The notes under the pieces were generated by a model, which was not told the origin of the DNA, did not search any database, and worked only from the letters and a program-made list of their open reading frames with translations. Positions 9,586 to 18,885 of a DNA stretch of 64,000 bases are shown piece after piece; within the stretch, counting starts at the first letter, position 1; each line of letters opens with the position of its first letter. The translations under genes and the position numbers were made by a program. Location: contig NZ_CP126267.1 in the NCBI RefSeq assembly GCF_001864935.2, forward strand, positions 3,286,001 through 3,350,000, in the 5' to 3' direction. The DNA comes from Curtobacterium sp. MCBA15_012. Lineage in GTDB: Bacteria; Actinomycetota; Actinomycetes; Actinomycetales; Microbacteriaceae.

Positions 9586-10175
9586 GCGCTCGGGGGGCCC
9601 TTCAGGTCGGTGGTGCCGGTGGCGATGTCGAGGACGGTCTGGATGAGCAGGCGACGCTCGACCGGCTTGATGCGGTCGTGCAGCGTCGACTCGGTGTCGC
9701 CCGGCAGCACCGGGACGCGTTCCTGGGCCAGGATCGGGCCGGTGTCCACACCGTCGTCGACCTGGATGACGCTCGCGCCGGTCTGCTCGACCCCGGCGGC
9801 GAGGGCGTCCCGGACGCCGTGCGCGCCGGGGAACTCGGGCAGGTACGCGGGGTGCGTGTTGATGATCGCCGGGGCGAACTCGGACACCACGGCGTGGGGC
9901 AGCAGGCGCATGAGGCCGGAGAGCACGAGCAGGTCGGGCGACCACGGGCGGATCTGGGCGGCGAGCTCGGCGCCCCACTCCTCGCGCGAGGCGTAGCGCG
10001 AGAACGGGACCGTGAAGGTCGGGATGCCGAACTCCTCGCCGAGCCCGAGGCCCTCGGCGTCGCGGTCGGCCCCGATCGCGACGACGCGGGCGGGGTACTC
10101 GGCAGCGGTGGTCGCCTGGAGCAGGGCCCGCAGGTTCGACCCGGTACCGGAGATCAGGACGACCAGTTCGAGCAC
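9582..10175 (-). CDS. purN: Phosphoribosylglycinamide formyltransferase
   Basis: A 197-residue GART enzyme that transfers a formyl group from 10-formyl-THF to GAR, step three of purine synthesis. [16 protein letters not shown] is the phosphate-binding loop. [12 protein letters not shown] carries the catalytic Asn-His pair and [10 protein letters not shown] the catalytic Asp. Two in-frame GTG codons are possible starts, at 10181 and 10175. I choose 10175 because TAGGCT at 10183-10188 then lies exactly 7 nt upstream, as at other predicted leaderless genes here. The stop overlaps purH by 4 bp. DUF6350 ends 36 bp upstream, so purN may be read both from its own promoter and from upstream. Confidence 0.95.
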   Translation of the reverse strand: MLELVVLISGTGSNLRALLQATTAAEYPARVVAIGADRDAEGLGLGEEFGIPTFTVPFSRYASREEWGAELAAQIRPWSPDLLVLSGLMRLLPHAVVSEFAPAIINTHPAYLPEFPGAHGVRDALAAGVEQTGASVIQVDDGVDTGPILAQERVPVLPGDTESTLHDRIKPVERRLLIQTVLDIATGTTDLKGPPSA

Positions 10176-10217
10176 GGACACCAGCCTAGCGGCGCAGGAC
10201 GACGCGGCGTGGCGCGG

Positions 10218-12365
10218 CTACGCGTCGTGCTTCGGACGACGCCACCAGGGCAGTTCGTCCTCGGCGATCTGGTCGGTCGCGTCCCAGTTCGAGCGGCCAC
10301 CGGTCGGAGCCGGACGTGCGGGGTCGCCGTGGTCGCGTCGGCCGCCCGTCTCGTCCTGCCCGTCCTGCCCACGCTGCTCGTCCGGGACGTCGACGCCGGT
10401 GTCGTCCCGCCCTCCGACGAACTCCTCGGTGCTCCACGGGAACGCGGGCTGGGGCTCGGTGCCCGGGGCGTGCGGCAGCGGCTCGGCGTCCTGCTCGGGG
10501 AGTGCGGCCCGGTCGGGTGCGCCCGCTCCGGGCACGCGGTCGCGCAGGCCACGCAGGTCGGCGGCGCGCGATCGGACCCCGTCGGCCGCACCACGGAGGC
10601 GGTCGCGCAGGTTGCTCACGGCTCCGCGCGGCGAGTGCGAGGCGCGGTCGATCGGGGCAGCGACCGGGGCGACGCGCTCGGCGGCGACCACGTCGGTGCG
10701 GGCCCAGTCCGGCAGCGGGACGTCGTCGGGCTCCGCCACGGGCGTGGACGAGGACGGCGGCGCGGGGGCGGACGCGGACGGCGACGCGGGGCGCGCTGCC
10801 ACGGGCTCGTGCGGGACGGGCTCGTGCGGGACGGGCTCGTGCGGGACGGGCTCGGCGGCGACGGGCGGGGCGGTGACGGGCTCGTCGGTGATGGGCTCGG
10901 TCACCTGCCCGGCCAGGACCGGGTCGACGGCCCCGGGGTCGTCGACGGGCGCATCGGGGTGGTCGACGTGCGTGGACGAGTCGTGCGCCTCCCGGACGAC
11001 GAAGCGGTGCGGCTCGCCGGCGCGACCGGCCCCGGCCTCGTCGAGGGCGGCGACGAGCGACCCGGCACGGGCGTCCTCGGCGGCCGCGTCGGCATCGGCG
11101 CCGTCCGACGCCTCGTGCCAGCGCTCCCGCCCCCAGCCGCCCTCGGGCGTCCGGAGCAGGTCGCTGCCGATCGCGAGTGCGACGACCGCGGGGACGCCGA
11201 CCTCGAGCGCCGCGAACAGCCCGACGAGCAGCCCGTCCGGACCGGCCTGGGCGAGTCGCCCCGGGCCGACCGACCCCGACGCGATGCCGGTCAGGACGCC
11301 GGTGAGCACGCCCGCGACGACGCCCGTGGCGACACCGGCGAGGGCCCGCTGCACCGCCGAGTCCCGGTCGCCGAGCGCCTGCACGAGCCGGGGACGCAGG
11401 AGTCCGCCGACGACGAAGCCGGCCACCACGGGCACGAGGACCCAGAGCAGGCCGAAGGTGTGCCCGGACGCCGGCAGGGCACCGAACACGGGGATGCCCG
11501 GGATCGGGCCGAGCACGGTGCCGACCGGCGAGACGCTCGACCCGGAGCCGATCGCGAAGCCGGGGCCGACCAGCCACGCGGTGGCCCACGCGACCAGGTC
11601 GGGCAGGAACGCGAGCTGGCCGACGGTCATCGCGATGCCGCCGACGACACCCGCGTGCGAGCGCTCGTACAGGGCGATCACGTCGGCGAACGAGGTGAGC
11701 AGCAGCAGGGCGACGACGACCCCGGCGGCCGCGACCACGACGGCCGTCACGATCGTGCCGGCGCGGAGCGCGAAGGCCGCGGTGGTGCGCCATACCCCGG
11801 GGATCCGGTCGGTCAGGTCGAGCACGCGCTGCGTCAGCGGGTCGGCCGGCAGGGCGCGACGACGACGGCACACCTCGGAGGTGACGAGCGCCGGGACCGC
11901 GAACCAGAGCGCGGGCAGCACGACGGACTGCCACACCACGGGGTGGATCGCGGCGGACGAGGCCGACAGCGCGACGCCGGTGCCGAGCAGGGCGACGCCG
12001 ACGGTCCCGACGAGCAGGCCGGTGGTCCGGTGGTCGGTCTCGGCGAACCGCCGTCCGGCGCGTCCACCGAGCCAGGCGGTGACGACGGCGAACCCGAGCG
12101 CCGCGAGCGTGACGTGCACGTCCCCGGCCGCGCCCTCGACCCCGGCGGCCCCGGCGGCGTCCGCACCGAGCCGGAACGTGACGTCCACACCGTGCCCGAC
12201 GAGCCAGACGCTGCCCGCGGCCTTCCAGAAGACGTCCCAGTCGACCTGGAGCCCGTACTCGAAGCCCCAGAGCAGGGTCAGCGGCACGAGTGCGATGCCG
12301 AGGCCCACGCCGACCGTCACGATCGCCTCGACGGCGGCCAGCAGTGCGGTTCCCAGGCGGTTCAT
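10218..12365 (-). CDS. DUF6350 (PerM-like) multi-pass membrane protein
   Basis: A 715-residue protein. The first about 430 residues hold roughly ten membrane segments, starting AVEAIVTVGVGLGIALVPL. The C-terminal about 290 residues are soluble, acidic and Pro/Ala-rich. In Actinobacteria this family sits between sucD and purN; the mycobacterial relative PerM is linked to cell division and envelope integrity. The tail contains three perfect 15-bp repeats (10806-10850) encoding EPVPH repeats, followed by more EPV motifs. ATG at 12365 has TACCCT 7 nt upstream (12373-12378), predicting a leaderless transcript. Confidence 0.85.
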   Translation of the reverse strand: MNRLGTALLAAVEAIVTVGVGLGIALVPLTLLWGFEYGLQVDWDVFWKAAGSVWLVGHGVDVTFRLGADAAGAAGVEGAAGDVHVTLAALGFAVVTAWLGGRAGRRFAETDHRTTGLLVGTVGVALLGTGVALSASSAAIHPVVWQSVVLPALWFAVPALVTSEVCRRRRALPADPLTQRVLDLTDRIPGVWRTTAAFALRAGTIVTAVVVAAAGVVVALLLLTSFADVIALYERSHAGVVGGIAMTVGQLAFLPDLVAWATAWLVGPGFAIGSGSSVSPVGTVLGPIPGIPVFGALPASGHTFGLLWVLVPVVAGFVVGGLLRPRLVQALGDRDSAVQRALAGVATGVVAGVLTGVLTGIASGSVGPGRLAQAGPDGLLVGLFAALEVGVPAVVALAIGSDLLRTPEGGWGRERWHEASDGADADAAAEDARAGSLVAALDEAGAGRAGEPHRFVVREAHDSSTHVDHPDAPVDDPGAVDPVLAGQVTEPITDEPVTAPPVAAEPVPHEPVPHEPVPHEPVAARPASPSASAPAPPSSSTPVAEPDDVPLPDWARTDVVAAERVAPVAAPIDRASHSPRGAVSNLRDRLRGAADGVRSRAADLRGLRDRVPGAGAPDRAALPEQDAEPLPHAPGTEPQPAFPWSTEEFVGGRDDTGVDVPDEQRGQDGQDETGGRRDHGDPARPAPTGGRSNWDATDQIAEDELPWWRRPKHDA
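10806..10850 (-). repeat. 15-bp in-frame tandem repeat in the DUF6350 gene
   Basis: Three perfect copies of CTCGTGCGGGACGGG, each encoding five residues (EPVPH) in the soluble tail. The unit is a multiple of three, so copy-number change keeps the frame. Confidence 0.9.
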
Positions 12366-12445
12366 CCGGGCCAGGGTACGTGCCGCCCGTGGTGACGCGG
12401 GCGAGCCGCGCGGCACCGGTGGAGACTCACGACCGTCCACAGGCA

Positions 12446-12485
12446 GACGGGAGGCGCGGTACCGACCGGCACCGCGCCTCCCGTC
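12446..12485. repeat. Palindromic repeat family B, copy 1
   Basis: A perfect 15-bp inverted repeat, GACGGGAGGCGCGGT, with a 10-nt loop. It lies between sucD and DUF6350 on the minus strand and may end sucCD transcription. It shares its arm sequence with copies at 17158, 33772 and 61368. Confidence 0.8.
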
Positions 12486-12507
12486 CGTCCGTGTCGGACG
12501 TGCGCCG

Positions 12508-13395
12508 CTAGCGCGCGGCGACCACCTCGCGCAGCAGCGCGGCCGTCTCGGACGGCGTCTTGCCGACCTTGACGCCCGCGGCCTCGAGCGCCTGCTTCTT
12601 CGCCTCGGCGGTGCCGGCGGACCCGGACACGATCGCGCCCGCGTGGCCCATCGTCTTGCCCTCGGGGGCCGTGAAGCCCGCGACGTAGCCGACGACCGGC
12701 TTCGTGACGTGCGCCTTGATGTAGTCGGCGGCACGCTCCTCGGCGTCGCCGCCGATCTCGCCGATCATCACGATGGCCTCGGTCTCCGGGTCGGCCTCGA
12801 ACGCGGCGAGCGCGTCGATGTGCGTCGTCCCGACGACCGGGTCGCCGCCGATGCCGATGGCGGTCGAGAAGCCCAGGTCACGCAGCTCGTACATCATCTG
12901 GTAGGTCAGGGTGCCCGACTTCGACACGAGACCGATCGGACCCTTGCCGGTGATCGTCGCCGGGGTGATGCCGACGAGCGACTCCCCCGGGGTGATGATG
13001 CCGGGGCAGTTCGGCCCGATGATGCGGGTCTTCCCGCCGAGCGCCTTCGCGTGCGCCCAGAACGCCGCGGAGTCCTGCACGGGGATGCCCTCGGTGATGA
13101 CGACGACGAGGGGGACCTCGGCGTCGATGGCCTCCATCACGGCGTCCTTCGCGAACGCCGGCGGGACGAAGACGATCGAGACGTCGGCACCGGTGGTGTC
13201 GACGGCCTCGCGCACCGAGCCGAACACGGGCAGCTCGACGTCGCCGTGGGTCACGGTGGTGCCGGCCTTGCGGGCGTTGACGCCACCGACCACCTGCGTG
13301 CCCGCCCCGAGCATGAGCGCGGTGTGCTTCGTGCCCTCGCCGCCGGTGATGCCCTGGACGATGACCTTGGAGTCCTTGGTGAGGAAGATCGACAT
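12508..13395 (-). CDS. sucD: Succinate-CoA ligase alpha subunit
   Basis: A 295-residue subunit of the TCA-cycle enzyme that interconverts succinyl-CoA and succinate with nucleotide triphosphate formation. A CoA-binding Rossmann domain comes first ([16 protein letters not shown]). The phosphohistidine loop GHAGAIVSG is intact. It starts 11 bp after the sucC stop with ATG at 13395, so sucCD is one operon. Length and motifs are standard for the family. Confidence 0.98.
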   Translation of the reverse strand: MSIFLTKDSKVIVQGITGGEGTKHTALMLGAGTQVVGGVNARKAGTTVTHGDVELPVFGSVREAVDTTGADVSIVFVPPAFAKDAVMEAIDAEVPLVVVITEGIPVQDSAAFWAHAKALGGKTRIIGPNCPGIITPGESLVGITPATITGKGPIGLVSKSGTLTYQMMYELRDLGFSTAIGIGGDPVVGTTHIDALAAFEADPETEAIVMIGEIGGDAEERAADYIKAHVTKPVVGYVAGFTAPEGKTMGHAGAIVSGSAGTAEAKKQALEAAGVKVGKTPSETAALLREVVAAR

Positions 13396-13406
13396 GGTCA
13401 GTCCCT

Positions 13407-14576
13407 TCAGGCCGCTGCAGCGGCGAGTTCGGCGGCCTTCTCGGCCGCGTCGTCCATGGTCGCGGCGACGGTGACGAGCGGGTGCGCCGCCTCCGCCAGG
13501 ATCCGACGACCCTCGTCCACGTTGTTGCCGTCCAGGCGGACGACGAGCGGCTTGGTGGCCGCGTCGCCGAGGATGCCGAGCGCGGCGACGATGCCGTTCG
13601 CGACGGCGTCGCAGGCGGTGATGCCGCCGAAGACGTTCACGAACACGCTCTTCACCTGCGGGTCGCCGAGGATGACGTCGAGGCCGTTCGCCATGACCTC
13701 GGCCGACGCACCGCCGCCGATGTCGAGGAAGTTGGCGGGCTTCACGCCGCCGTGGCGCTCACCGGCGTAGGCGACGACGTCGAGCGTCGACATGACGAGC
13801 CCGGCGCCGTTGCCGATCACGCCGACCTGGCCGTCGAGCTTGACGTAGTTGAGGCCGTGCTGCTTCGCCTTGGCCTCGAGCGGGTCCTCGCTCGCGGTGT
13901 CCTCGAGCTCGGCGTGGCCCTCGTGGCGGAAGTCGGCGTTCTCGTCGAGCGAGACCTTGCCGTCGAGCGCCAGGATCTGGCCGTCACCGGTGCGGACGAG
14001 GGGGTTGACCTCGACGAGGGTGGCGTCCTCACCCGCGAAGACGTCGTAGAGCTTCACGAAGACGCCGGCCACCTGGTCGACGAGCTCGTCCGGGAACCCG
14101 GCCTGGCGCGCGATGTCCTTCGCCGCTTCCTCGTTGATCCCGGTCAGCGGGTTCACCTCGACACGGGCGAGCGCCTCGGGCTTCTCGACCGCGAGCTGCT
14201 CGATCTCCATGCCGCCCTCGACGCTGACGAGCGACAGGTAGGAGCGGTTCGCCCGGTCCAGCAGCACCGAGAAGTAGAACTCCTCGGCGATGTCGGCGCC
14301 CTGGGCGACCATCACGCGCTGCACGGTGTGGCCCTTGATGTCGAGGCCGAGGATCGCCTGCGCGTGCTCGAACGCCTCGTCGGGCGTCTTGGCGACCTTG
14401 ACGCCGCCCGCCTTGCCGCGGCCGCCGACCTTCACCTGCGCCTTGACGACGACGACACCGCCGATCTGCTCGGCCGCCGCCTTCGCCTCCTCGGGGGTGT
14501 CGGCGATGATGCCCTGCAGCACAGGGACGCCGTAGGACTCGAAGAGGTCCCTGGCCTGGTACTCGAAAAGATCCAC
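13407..14576 (-). CDS. sucC: Succinate-CoA ligase beta subunit (ADP-forming type)
   Basis: A 389-residue subunit with an ATP-grasp domain ([19 protein letters not shown]) and a C-terminal CoA-ligase domain ([21 protein letters not shown]). The start is GTG at 14576, in the [12 protein letters not shown] sequence expected at the N-terminus, with a GGGAAGAAGA ribosome binding site. It forms the active complex with SucD. It heads the minus-strand block that runs through purH. Confidence 0.97.
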   Translation of the reverse strand: MDLFEYQARDLFESYGVPVLQGIIADTPEEAKAAAEQIGGVVVVKAQVKVGGRGKAGGVKVAKTPDEAFEHAQAILGLDIKGHTVQRVMVAQGADIAEEFYFSVLLDRANRSYLSLVSVEGGMEIEQLAVEKPEALARVEVNPLTGINEEAAKDIARQAGFPDELVDQVAGVFVKLYDVFAGEDATLVEVNPLVRTGDGQILALDGKVSLDENADFRHEGHAELEDTASEDPLEAKAKQHGLNYVKLDGQVGVIGNGAGLVMSTLDVVAYAGERHGGVKPANFLDIGGGASAEVMANGLDVILGDPQVKSVFVNVFGGITACDAVANGIVAALGILGDAATKPLVVRLDGNNVDEGRRILAEAAHPLVTVAATMDDAAEKAAELAAAAA

Positions 14577-14941
14577 GCTGTTCTTCTTCCCGCACGGTTC
14601 GTGCGATCGGCATCGGTCGTCCGGTCGCGCTCTCAACGTCGAGGGTCGCTCGATGTCGAGACAACGGCCGCGCCCACCATACCGCCGCCGGGTGGACGGC
14701 CCGCGTCCCGCGGGTGTCGGCCGGGAGGCGCGCCCCGCCCCCGACGGCCGGCCCACGTCGTCCGGACCACCGGACAGGAGGCCCGCCCCGCCCCCGACGG
14801 CCGGCCCGCGTCGTCCGGACCGCCGGCCGGGAGGCCCGCCCCGCCCTCGACGGCCGGCCCGCATCGTGCCCGGCGCGGCCACGATGGCCGCAGCGCGCAG
14901 CGCGGGGAGGCCCTCCAGCAAGCAACGAGCACGGTCGACGG
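14577..14941. other. 365-bp intergenic region between sucC and recQ
   Basis: This divergent region must contain the promoters of sucC (minus) and recQ (plus). Its centre is occupied by three tandem 53-bp repeats. No convincing -10 hexamer or gene was found. Confidence 0.6.
14719..14873. repeat. Three tandem 53-bp imperfect repeats
   Basis: Copies begin at 14719, 14772 and 14825. Each starts GG(C/A)C(G/A)GGAGGC(G/C)CGCCCCG and contains GACGGCCGGCCC. The opening resembles the arm of palindrome family B (GGGAGGCGCG). The copies differ at only a few positions. Confidence 0.85.
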
Positions 14942-16573
14942 GTGGACAAGCACCTCCGTACCCGCGCCGCCGACGTCTTCGGCTGGGAACTCCGCCCCGA
15001 GCAGGAGACCGTCGTCGACGCCGTGCTCGCCGGGCGCGACGCCGTCGCCCTGATGCCGACCGGCTCCGGCAAGTCCGCGATCTACCAGGTCGCCGCCCTC
15101 GGCCTCGAGGGCGCCGTCGTGGTCGTCTCGCCGCTGGTCGCCCTGCAGGAGGACCAGGTCGTCGGCATCGAGAACCACCCGGACGCCCCGCGCGCGGTCA
15201 CGATCAACGCCACGCACGGGCACCGCGAGCTCGACGAGGCCTGGGACGCGATCGACTCCGGCGAGGCCCGCTACGTGTTCCTCGCCCCCGAGCAGCTCGC
15301 GAAGGACGAGGTCGTCGACCGGCTCCGCGAGGTCGGCGTGGCGCTCGTCGCCGTCGACGAGGCGCACTGCGTCTCGAGCTGGGGCCACGACTTCCGACCC
15401 GACTACCTGGTGCTCGGCGAGGTGGTCGAGCGGCTGGGGCGGCCCCCGGTGCTCGCGATGACCGCCACGGGCTCCTCCCCGGTCCGGGCCGAGATCGTCG
15501 AGCGGCTCGGGATGCGCGACCCGCTCGTCGTCGCCACCGGCTTCGACCGGCCGAACCTGCGCTTCGAGGTCGTCCGGCACGCCGCCGACGCCGACAAGCG
15601 CGAGGCCGTCGTCGCGCAGGTCGCCGAGCTCGAGGGCGCCGGCATCGTCTACGTCGCGACCCGCGCCGACACGCTCGTGTACGCGGACGAGCTCGTCGAG
15701 AGCGGGCGCCGGGCCAAGCCGTACCACGCCGGTCTCCGCGTGCGGGACCGCGAGCGGGTGCACCACGAGTTCCTCGACGGCGAGCTCGACGTCGTCGTCG
15801 CGACGAGCGCCTTCGGCATGGGCATCGACAAGCCGGACGTCCGGTTCGTCGTGCACGCCGACGTGCCGGAGTCCGTGGACGCGTACTACCAGGAGGTCGG
15901 GCGGGCCGGTCGGGACGGCGACGTCGGCAGCACGACGCTGCACTACCGCGCCGAGGACCTGGGCCTGCGCCGGTTCTTCGCCTCGGGGTCCCCGCGGCCG
16001 GCGTCGCTGCGCGCGGTGTTCGACGCGGTCCCCGCCGACGGGTCGATCGCCCGGTCCGAGCTGGCCGAGCGGTCCGGACTCGCCGCCCGCACGGCCGGTC
16101 GGTCCGCGAACGCCCTGGTCGAGGCGGGTGCCCTCGAGGACGGCGAGGACGGACTGCGGCGCGTCGCGGGCGGGCCGACCGACGCCGCGGCCGCCGCGCG
16201 TCTCGCCAAGGGCCACGCACAGGAGCGGGCCGAGGTGGAGGAGTCCCGCATCGCGATGATGCGCCGGTACGCGGAGACCTCGGGCTGCCGCCGGCAGTTC
16301 CTGCTCGGCTACTTCGGCGACGAGCTCGCCGTGCCCTGCGGCAACTGCGACACGTGCACCTCGGGCAGCGCGACCGGTCTCGACGCCCATGGCGCGGACG
16401 GATCGCACGACGCCGAGTGGCCGCCGGACGCCCCGGTCGAGCACGGGCAGTGGGGCCGCGGCACGGTGATGAGCACCGAGGACGACCGCATCACGGTGTT
16501 CTTCGAGTCGGCGGGCTACAAGACCCTCGGCCTCGCGGACGTCGACTCGCGGCACCTGCTCGAACGCGTCTGA
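14942..16573 (+). CDS. recQ: RecQ family ATP-dependent DNA helicase
   Basis: A 543-residue 3'-5' helicase. Motif I is [12 protein letters not shown], motif II DEAH in [20 protein letters not shown], and motif [14 protein letters not shown]. The RecQ zinc-binding cysteines are seen in [19 protein letters not shown] with CGNCDTC following. No HRDC domain is present; the C-terminus is a short beta-rich segment ([20 protein letters not shown]). GTG at 14942 is the only start that begins just before the helicase fold. The ribosome binding site is poor. Confidence 0.92.
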   Translation: MDKHLRTRAADVFGWELRPEQETVVDAVLAGRDAVALMPTGSGKSAIYQVAALGLEGAVVVVSPLVALQEDQVVGIENHPDAPRAVTINATHGHRELDEAWDAIDSGEARYVFLAPEQLAKDEVVDRLREVGVALVAVDEAHCVSSWGHDFRPDYLVLGEVVERLGRPPVLAMTATGSSPVRAEIVERLGMRDPLVVATGFDRPNLRFEVVRHAADADKREAVVAQVAELEGAGIVYVATRADTLVYADELVESGRRAKPYHAGLRVRDRERVHHEFLDGELDVVVATSAFGMGIDKPDVRFVVHADVPESVDAYYQEVGRAGRDGDVGSTTLHYRAEDLGLRRFFASGSPRPASLRAVFDAVPADGSIARSELAERSGLAARTAGRSANALVEAGALEDGEDGLRRVAGGPTDAAAAARLAKGHAQERAEVEESRIAMMRRYAETSGCRRQFLLGYFGDELAVPCGNCDTCTSGSATGLDAHGADGSHDAEWPPDAPVEHGQWGRGTVMSTEDDRITVFFESAGYKTLGLADVDSRHLLERV

Positions 16574-16620
16574 CGACGGCCCTGGGTTCCCGAGCAGCCT
16601 GCCCGGGACAGCGGAGGAAG

Positions 16621-16654
16621 GCGCGGTCGCTCGACCACCCGTCGGCGACCGCGC
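16621..16654 (+). terminator. Hairpin after recQ
   Basis: Inverted repeat GCGCGGTCGC (16621-16630) / GCGACCGCGC (16645-16654), 10-bp perfect stem with a 14-nt loop, 47 bp after the recQ stop. Confidence 0.5.
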
Positions 16655-16832
16655 TCCACTCCCCCGAGCACGGTGAGTGTGCCCCGCGCCCGTGTCCCGC
16701 AGGTGTCCGCCGGGTGAACGGCACGGGAAGCCGTGCGGCTCCGACCGCACGCCGGACCGTGGCTGCGCATCCCGGACGGCCCGTCAGGCGTCCGGCGTAC
16801 ACAGGAGTCCCCCGGAACGAGAAGGAGCACCC

Positions 16833-17126
16833 ATGAGCGACCCCGGCATCAGCCCCGTGGACGACCTCGACGCGCAGGAGCGCCGGAACGACGACCTCGA
16901 CCGCGAGCACGTCGGCCCGTACGAGGTCGACGAGTCCGAGGAGTCCCTCGAGACCGTCACGAACGACGCCGTCGCGGGCGAGACCGTCGAGCCGCAGCCC
17001 GGCGACGGCTCGGACGACGGCCCCACCGGCGGTGCACCGCGCGAGGGCTCGCCCGACCTGTGGGAGCACGACGCGGACGAGGACCGCCCCGACCTCGGTG
17101 GCGACCTCGGCACGAAGCCGCTCTGA
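16833..17126 (+). CDS. Small acidic hypothetical protein
   Basis: A 97-residue, strongly acidic protein, rich in Asp, Glu and Gly and without cysteine or a hydrophobic segment. It is predicted to be disordered and cytoplasmic. The start is well supported: AAGGAG lies 6 nt before ATG at 16833. I do not recognise the family. It is followed 20 bp later by the MpaB-like gene on the same strand. Confidence 0.65.
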   Translation: MSDPGISPVDDLDAQERRNDDLDREHVGPYEVDESEESLETVTNDAVAGETVEPQPGDGSDDGPTGGAPREGSPDLWEHDADEDRPDLGGDLGTKPL

Positions 17127-17145
17127 CCTGACGAGCGGTCACGAC

Positions 17146-18003
17146 GTGAGCGACGGTCGGACGGGAGGCGCGGCGCACCACCGGCACCGCGCCTCCCGTC
17201 CGACGCACGCACACGTCGTCGACCGCGACCTGCGTCGCTGGCTCACCGACAGCACGCCCGTGGCCGCGGCCGGCCGCGCCATCCTGCTGCAGATCGCCGA
17301 CCCGGTGGTCGCGGCGGGGGTCCGGCGGCACTCCGACTTCGCGCGACGACCGCAGCAGCGGCTCGCGCACACCCTGATGTTCGTGTCCGCGGTCCTGGTC
17401 GGTTCCGAGGCGGACGCCGCCCTCGCCGCGGCGTTCGTCGACCGGGCGCACCGGCCGGTTGCGGGCGCGGACGACGTCGAGCGGCAGCGGTGGGTCGCCG
17501 CGACCCTGTTCGACTCGGCCCGGCTCGCACACGACCTGTTCGGCGACCCGATCGACGCCGCCCGCGCCGAGGACGTCCTCGCGGCGTACGCACCGATCGC
17601 GACGTCGCTGCGCGTGCCCCCGGACCGGTGGTTCGACTCGGTGGCCGACTTCGACCGCTCCTGGTCGGACACCCTGGCGACCCTGCGCGTCACCGACGAC
17701 GCACGCGGTGTCGTCCGCGACCTGCTCCACCCGCGGGCCGCCCCGGCGTGGGTGCGCGCGGCGATGCCGGTCGTCCGGGTCGTGACCGTCGGCATGCTGC
17801 CCGCACCGCTGCGCGGCGCGTACGGCTTCCCGTGGGGCGCGCACGAGGAACGGCGCTTCCGGCGCACCGTCGCCGGCCTCCGTCGGGTCCGCGCGGTCGT
17901 CCCGCGGTGGGTGCTGCGGCTGCCGGCGCCCCTGCTCATCCGGGCGATGCGCCGGACGGCCGCCCGGCACCGCGCTGCCCGCCCCGCCTCCGCGACGGAC
18001 TGA
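17146..18003 (+). CDS. Oxygenase MpaB family (DUF2236) protein
   Basis: A 285-residue protein. The core matches the DUF2236/MpaB fold: AAGRAILLQIADPVVAAGVRRHSDF near the N-terminus, WVAATLFDSARLAHDLF mid-protein and a Pro-rich WVLRLPAPLLIRAMRR end. Family members include a fungal haem-dependent oxygenase and latex-clearing-type proteins; bacterial substrates are unknown. The likely start is GTG 17146, because no start codon lies between the repeat and the first conserved helix. Consequently a family B palindrome (17158-17202) encodes residues 5-19, an N-terminal His/Arg/Gly-rich stretch unlike the rest of the family. Confidence 0.75.
   Translation: MSDGRTGGAAHHRHRASRPTHAHVVDRDLRRWLTDSTPVAAAGRAILLQIADPVVAAGVRRHSDFARRPQQRLAHTLMFVSAVLVGSEADAALAAAFVDRAHRPVAGADDVERQRWVAATLFDSARLAHDLFGDPIDAARAEDVLAAYAPIATSLRVPPDRWFDSVADFDRSWSDTLATLRVTDDARGVVRDLLHPRAAPAWVRAAMPVVRVVTVGMLPAPLRGAYGFPWGAHEERRFRRTVAGLRRVRAVVPRWVLRLPAPLLIRAMRRTAARHRAARPASATD
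17158..17202. repeat. Palindromic repeat family B, copy 2 (inside a coding sequence)
   Basis: Perfect 16-bp arms (CGGACGGGAGGCGCGG and complement) around a 13-nt loop. It overlaps the 5' end of the MpaB-like gene and is translated if GTG 17146 is the start. Confidence 0.8.
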
Positions 18004-18011
18004 CACCAGTT

Positions 18012-18042
18012 CTTGTCATTCCGACAAGTACCGTGGTACGGT
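18012..18042 (+). promoter_or_regulatory. Promoter and candidate NrtR-like operator of the NAD-salvage operon
   Basis: -35 TTGTCA (18014-18019), 17-nt spacer, -10 TACGGT (18037-18042). Six nucleotides later is ATG 18049, so the mRNA is predicted leaderless. The inverted repeat CTTGTC-N5-GACAAG (18012-18028) covers the -35 element, a position suited to repression. The NrtR-like protein encoded by the third gene of the operon is the obvious candidate ligand; that link is inference. Confidence 0.7.
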
Positions 18043-18048
18043 CGGGTC

Positions 18049-18885
18049 ATGGCAGTCGAACTCAGCACCTGGGACGCCCAGGGCACACCGACGACCACGA
18101 CGTTCTCCACCATGCGGTTCCCCGCCGGTGAAGCCCACGTCAAGGTCCAGGACGACGCCGACGCGGGGGCGACCACCGAGATCGCGACCCTGCGCGGCAC
18201 CAGCGGCGACGACCTCGTCCTGCTCGGCATGTGGGCGGACGCGGTCCGCCAGCGCGGGGCACGGTCGGTCGCACTCGTCCCCTACCTCCCCGGCGCCCGA
18301 CAGGACCGGGGCCTCCCCTTCGGCGCGAAGGTCTACGCTGACGTCCTCAACGGGTTCGGGATCGACCAGGTGATCGCCTTCGACCCGCACTCCCCCGTCA
18401 TCGTCGGGCTGGTCGAGCGTCTCACGGTCGTCACGAGCGAGCAGGTCGTCCGCGACGCCGTGCTCGACGTCGAGGGGGACGCCTACACGGGGATCATCGC
18501 GCCGGACAAGGGCGCGGTCGCGCGGGCCACGGCGGTCGCCGAGTCGTGCGGCCTGCCCCTGTACCGGGCCGAGAAGCACCGCAACCCCGACACCGGCAAG
18601 CTCGACGGCTTCACGTGCGAGCCGCTCCCCGCGGACGGCCGGTTCCTGGTCGTCGACGACATCTGCGACGGTGGCGGCACGTTCGCGGGCCTCGCCAGCG
18701 CGACCGGCCTGCCGCGGGAGCGCCTGGGCCTCTGGGTCTCGCACGGGGTGTTCTCCGGTCGGGCCCCGCAGCTCGCCGAGCACTTCGCCGAGATCGTCAC
18801 GACCGACAGCTACCCGGCACAGCAGGACGTGCCGGGCCTCCGCACCGTCCCGCTCAGCCCGTACCTCACGAAGGAGATCCGATGA
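18049..18885 (+). CDS. Ribose-phosphate pyrophosphokinase-like protein of NAD-salvage operon
   Basis: A 278-residue PRPP synthetase homologue. It has the ribose-phosphate loop VVDDICDGGGTF and the catalytic-flap-like LVPYLPGARQDRG. It is shorter and more divergent than housekeeping Prs (about 320 residues) and lacks a typical N-terminal start. The stop overlaps nadV as ATGA. Linkage to a nicotinamide phosphoribosyltransferase suggests it supplies PRPP for NAD salvage, as in other nadV-prs operons and some phage pathways. ATG 18049 lies 6 nt after the -10 hexamer. Confidence 0.85.
   Translation: MAVELSTWDAQGTPTTTTFSTMRFPAGEAHVKVQDDADAGATTEIATLRGTSGDDLVLLGMWADAVRQRGARSVALVPYLPGARQDRGLPFGAKVYADVLNGFGIDQVIAFDPHSPVIVGLVERLTVVTSEQVVRDAVLDVEGDAYTGIIAPDKGAVARATAVAESCGLPLYRAEKHRNPDTGKLDGFTCEPLPADGRFLVVDDICDGGGTFAGLASATGLPRERLGLWVSHGVFSGRAPQLAEHFAEIVTTDSYPAQQDVPGLRTVPLSPYLTKEIR

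Noticed and set aside
9678..12395. A 905-codon open frame antisense to DUF6350 and purN
   Set aside because: Its composition (Arg, Gly, Asp, Val repeats) is that of a shadow frame in high-GC DNA; the opposite strand carries conserved genes.
14719..14873. Regularly spaced repeats that could suggest a CRISPR array
   Set aside because: The units are directly adjacent 53-bp copies without variable spacers, and no cas gene is nearby.
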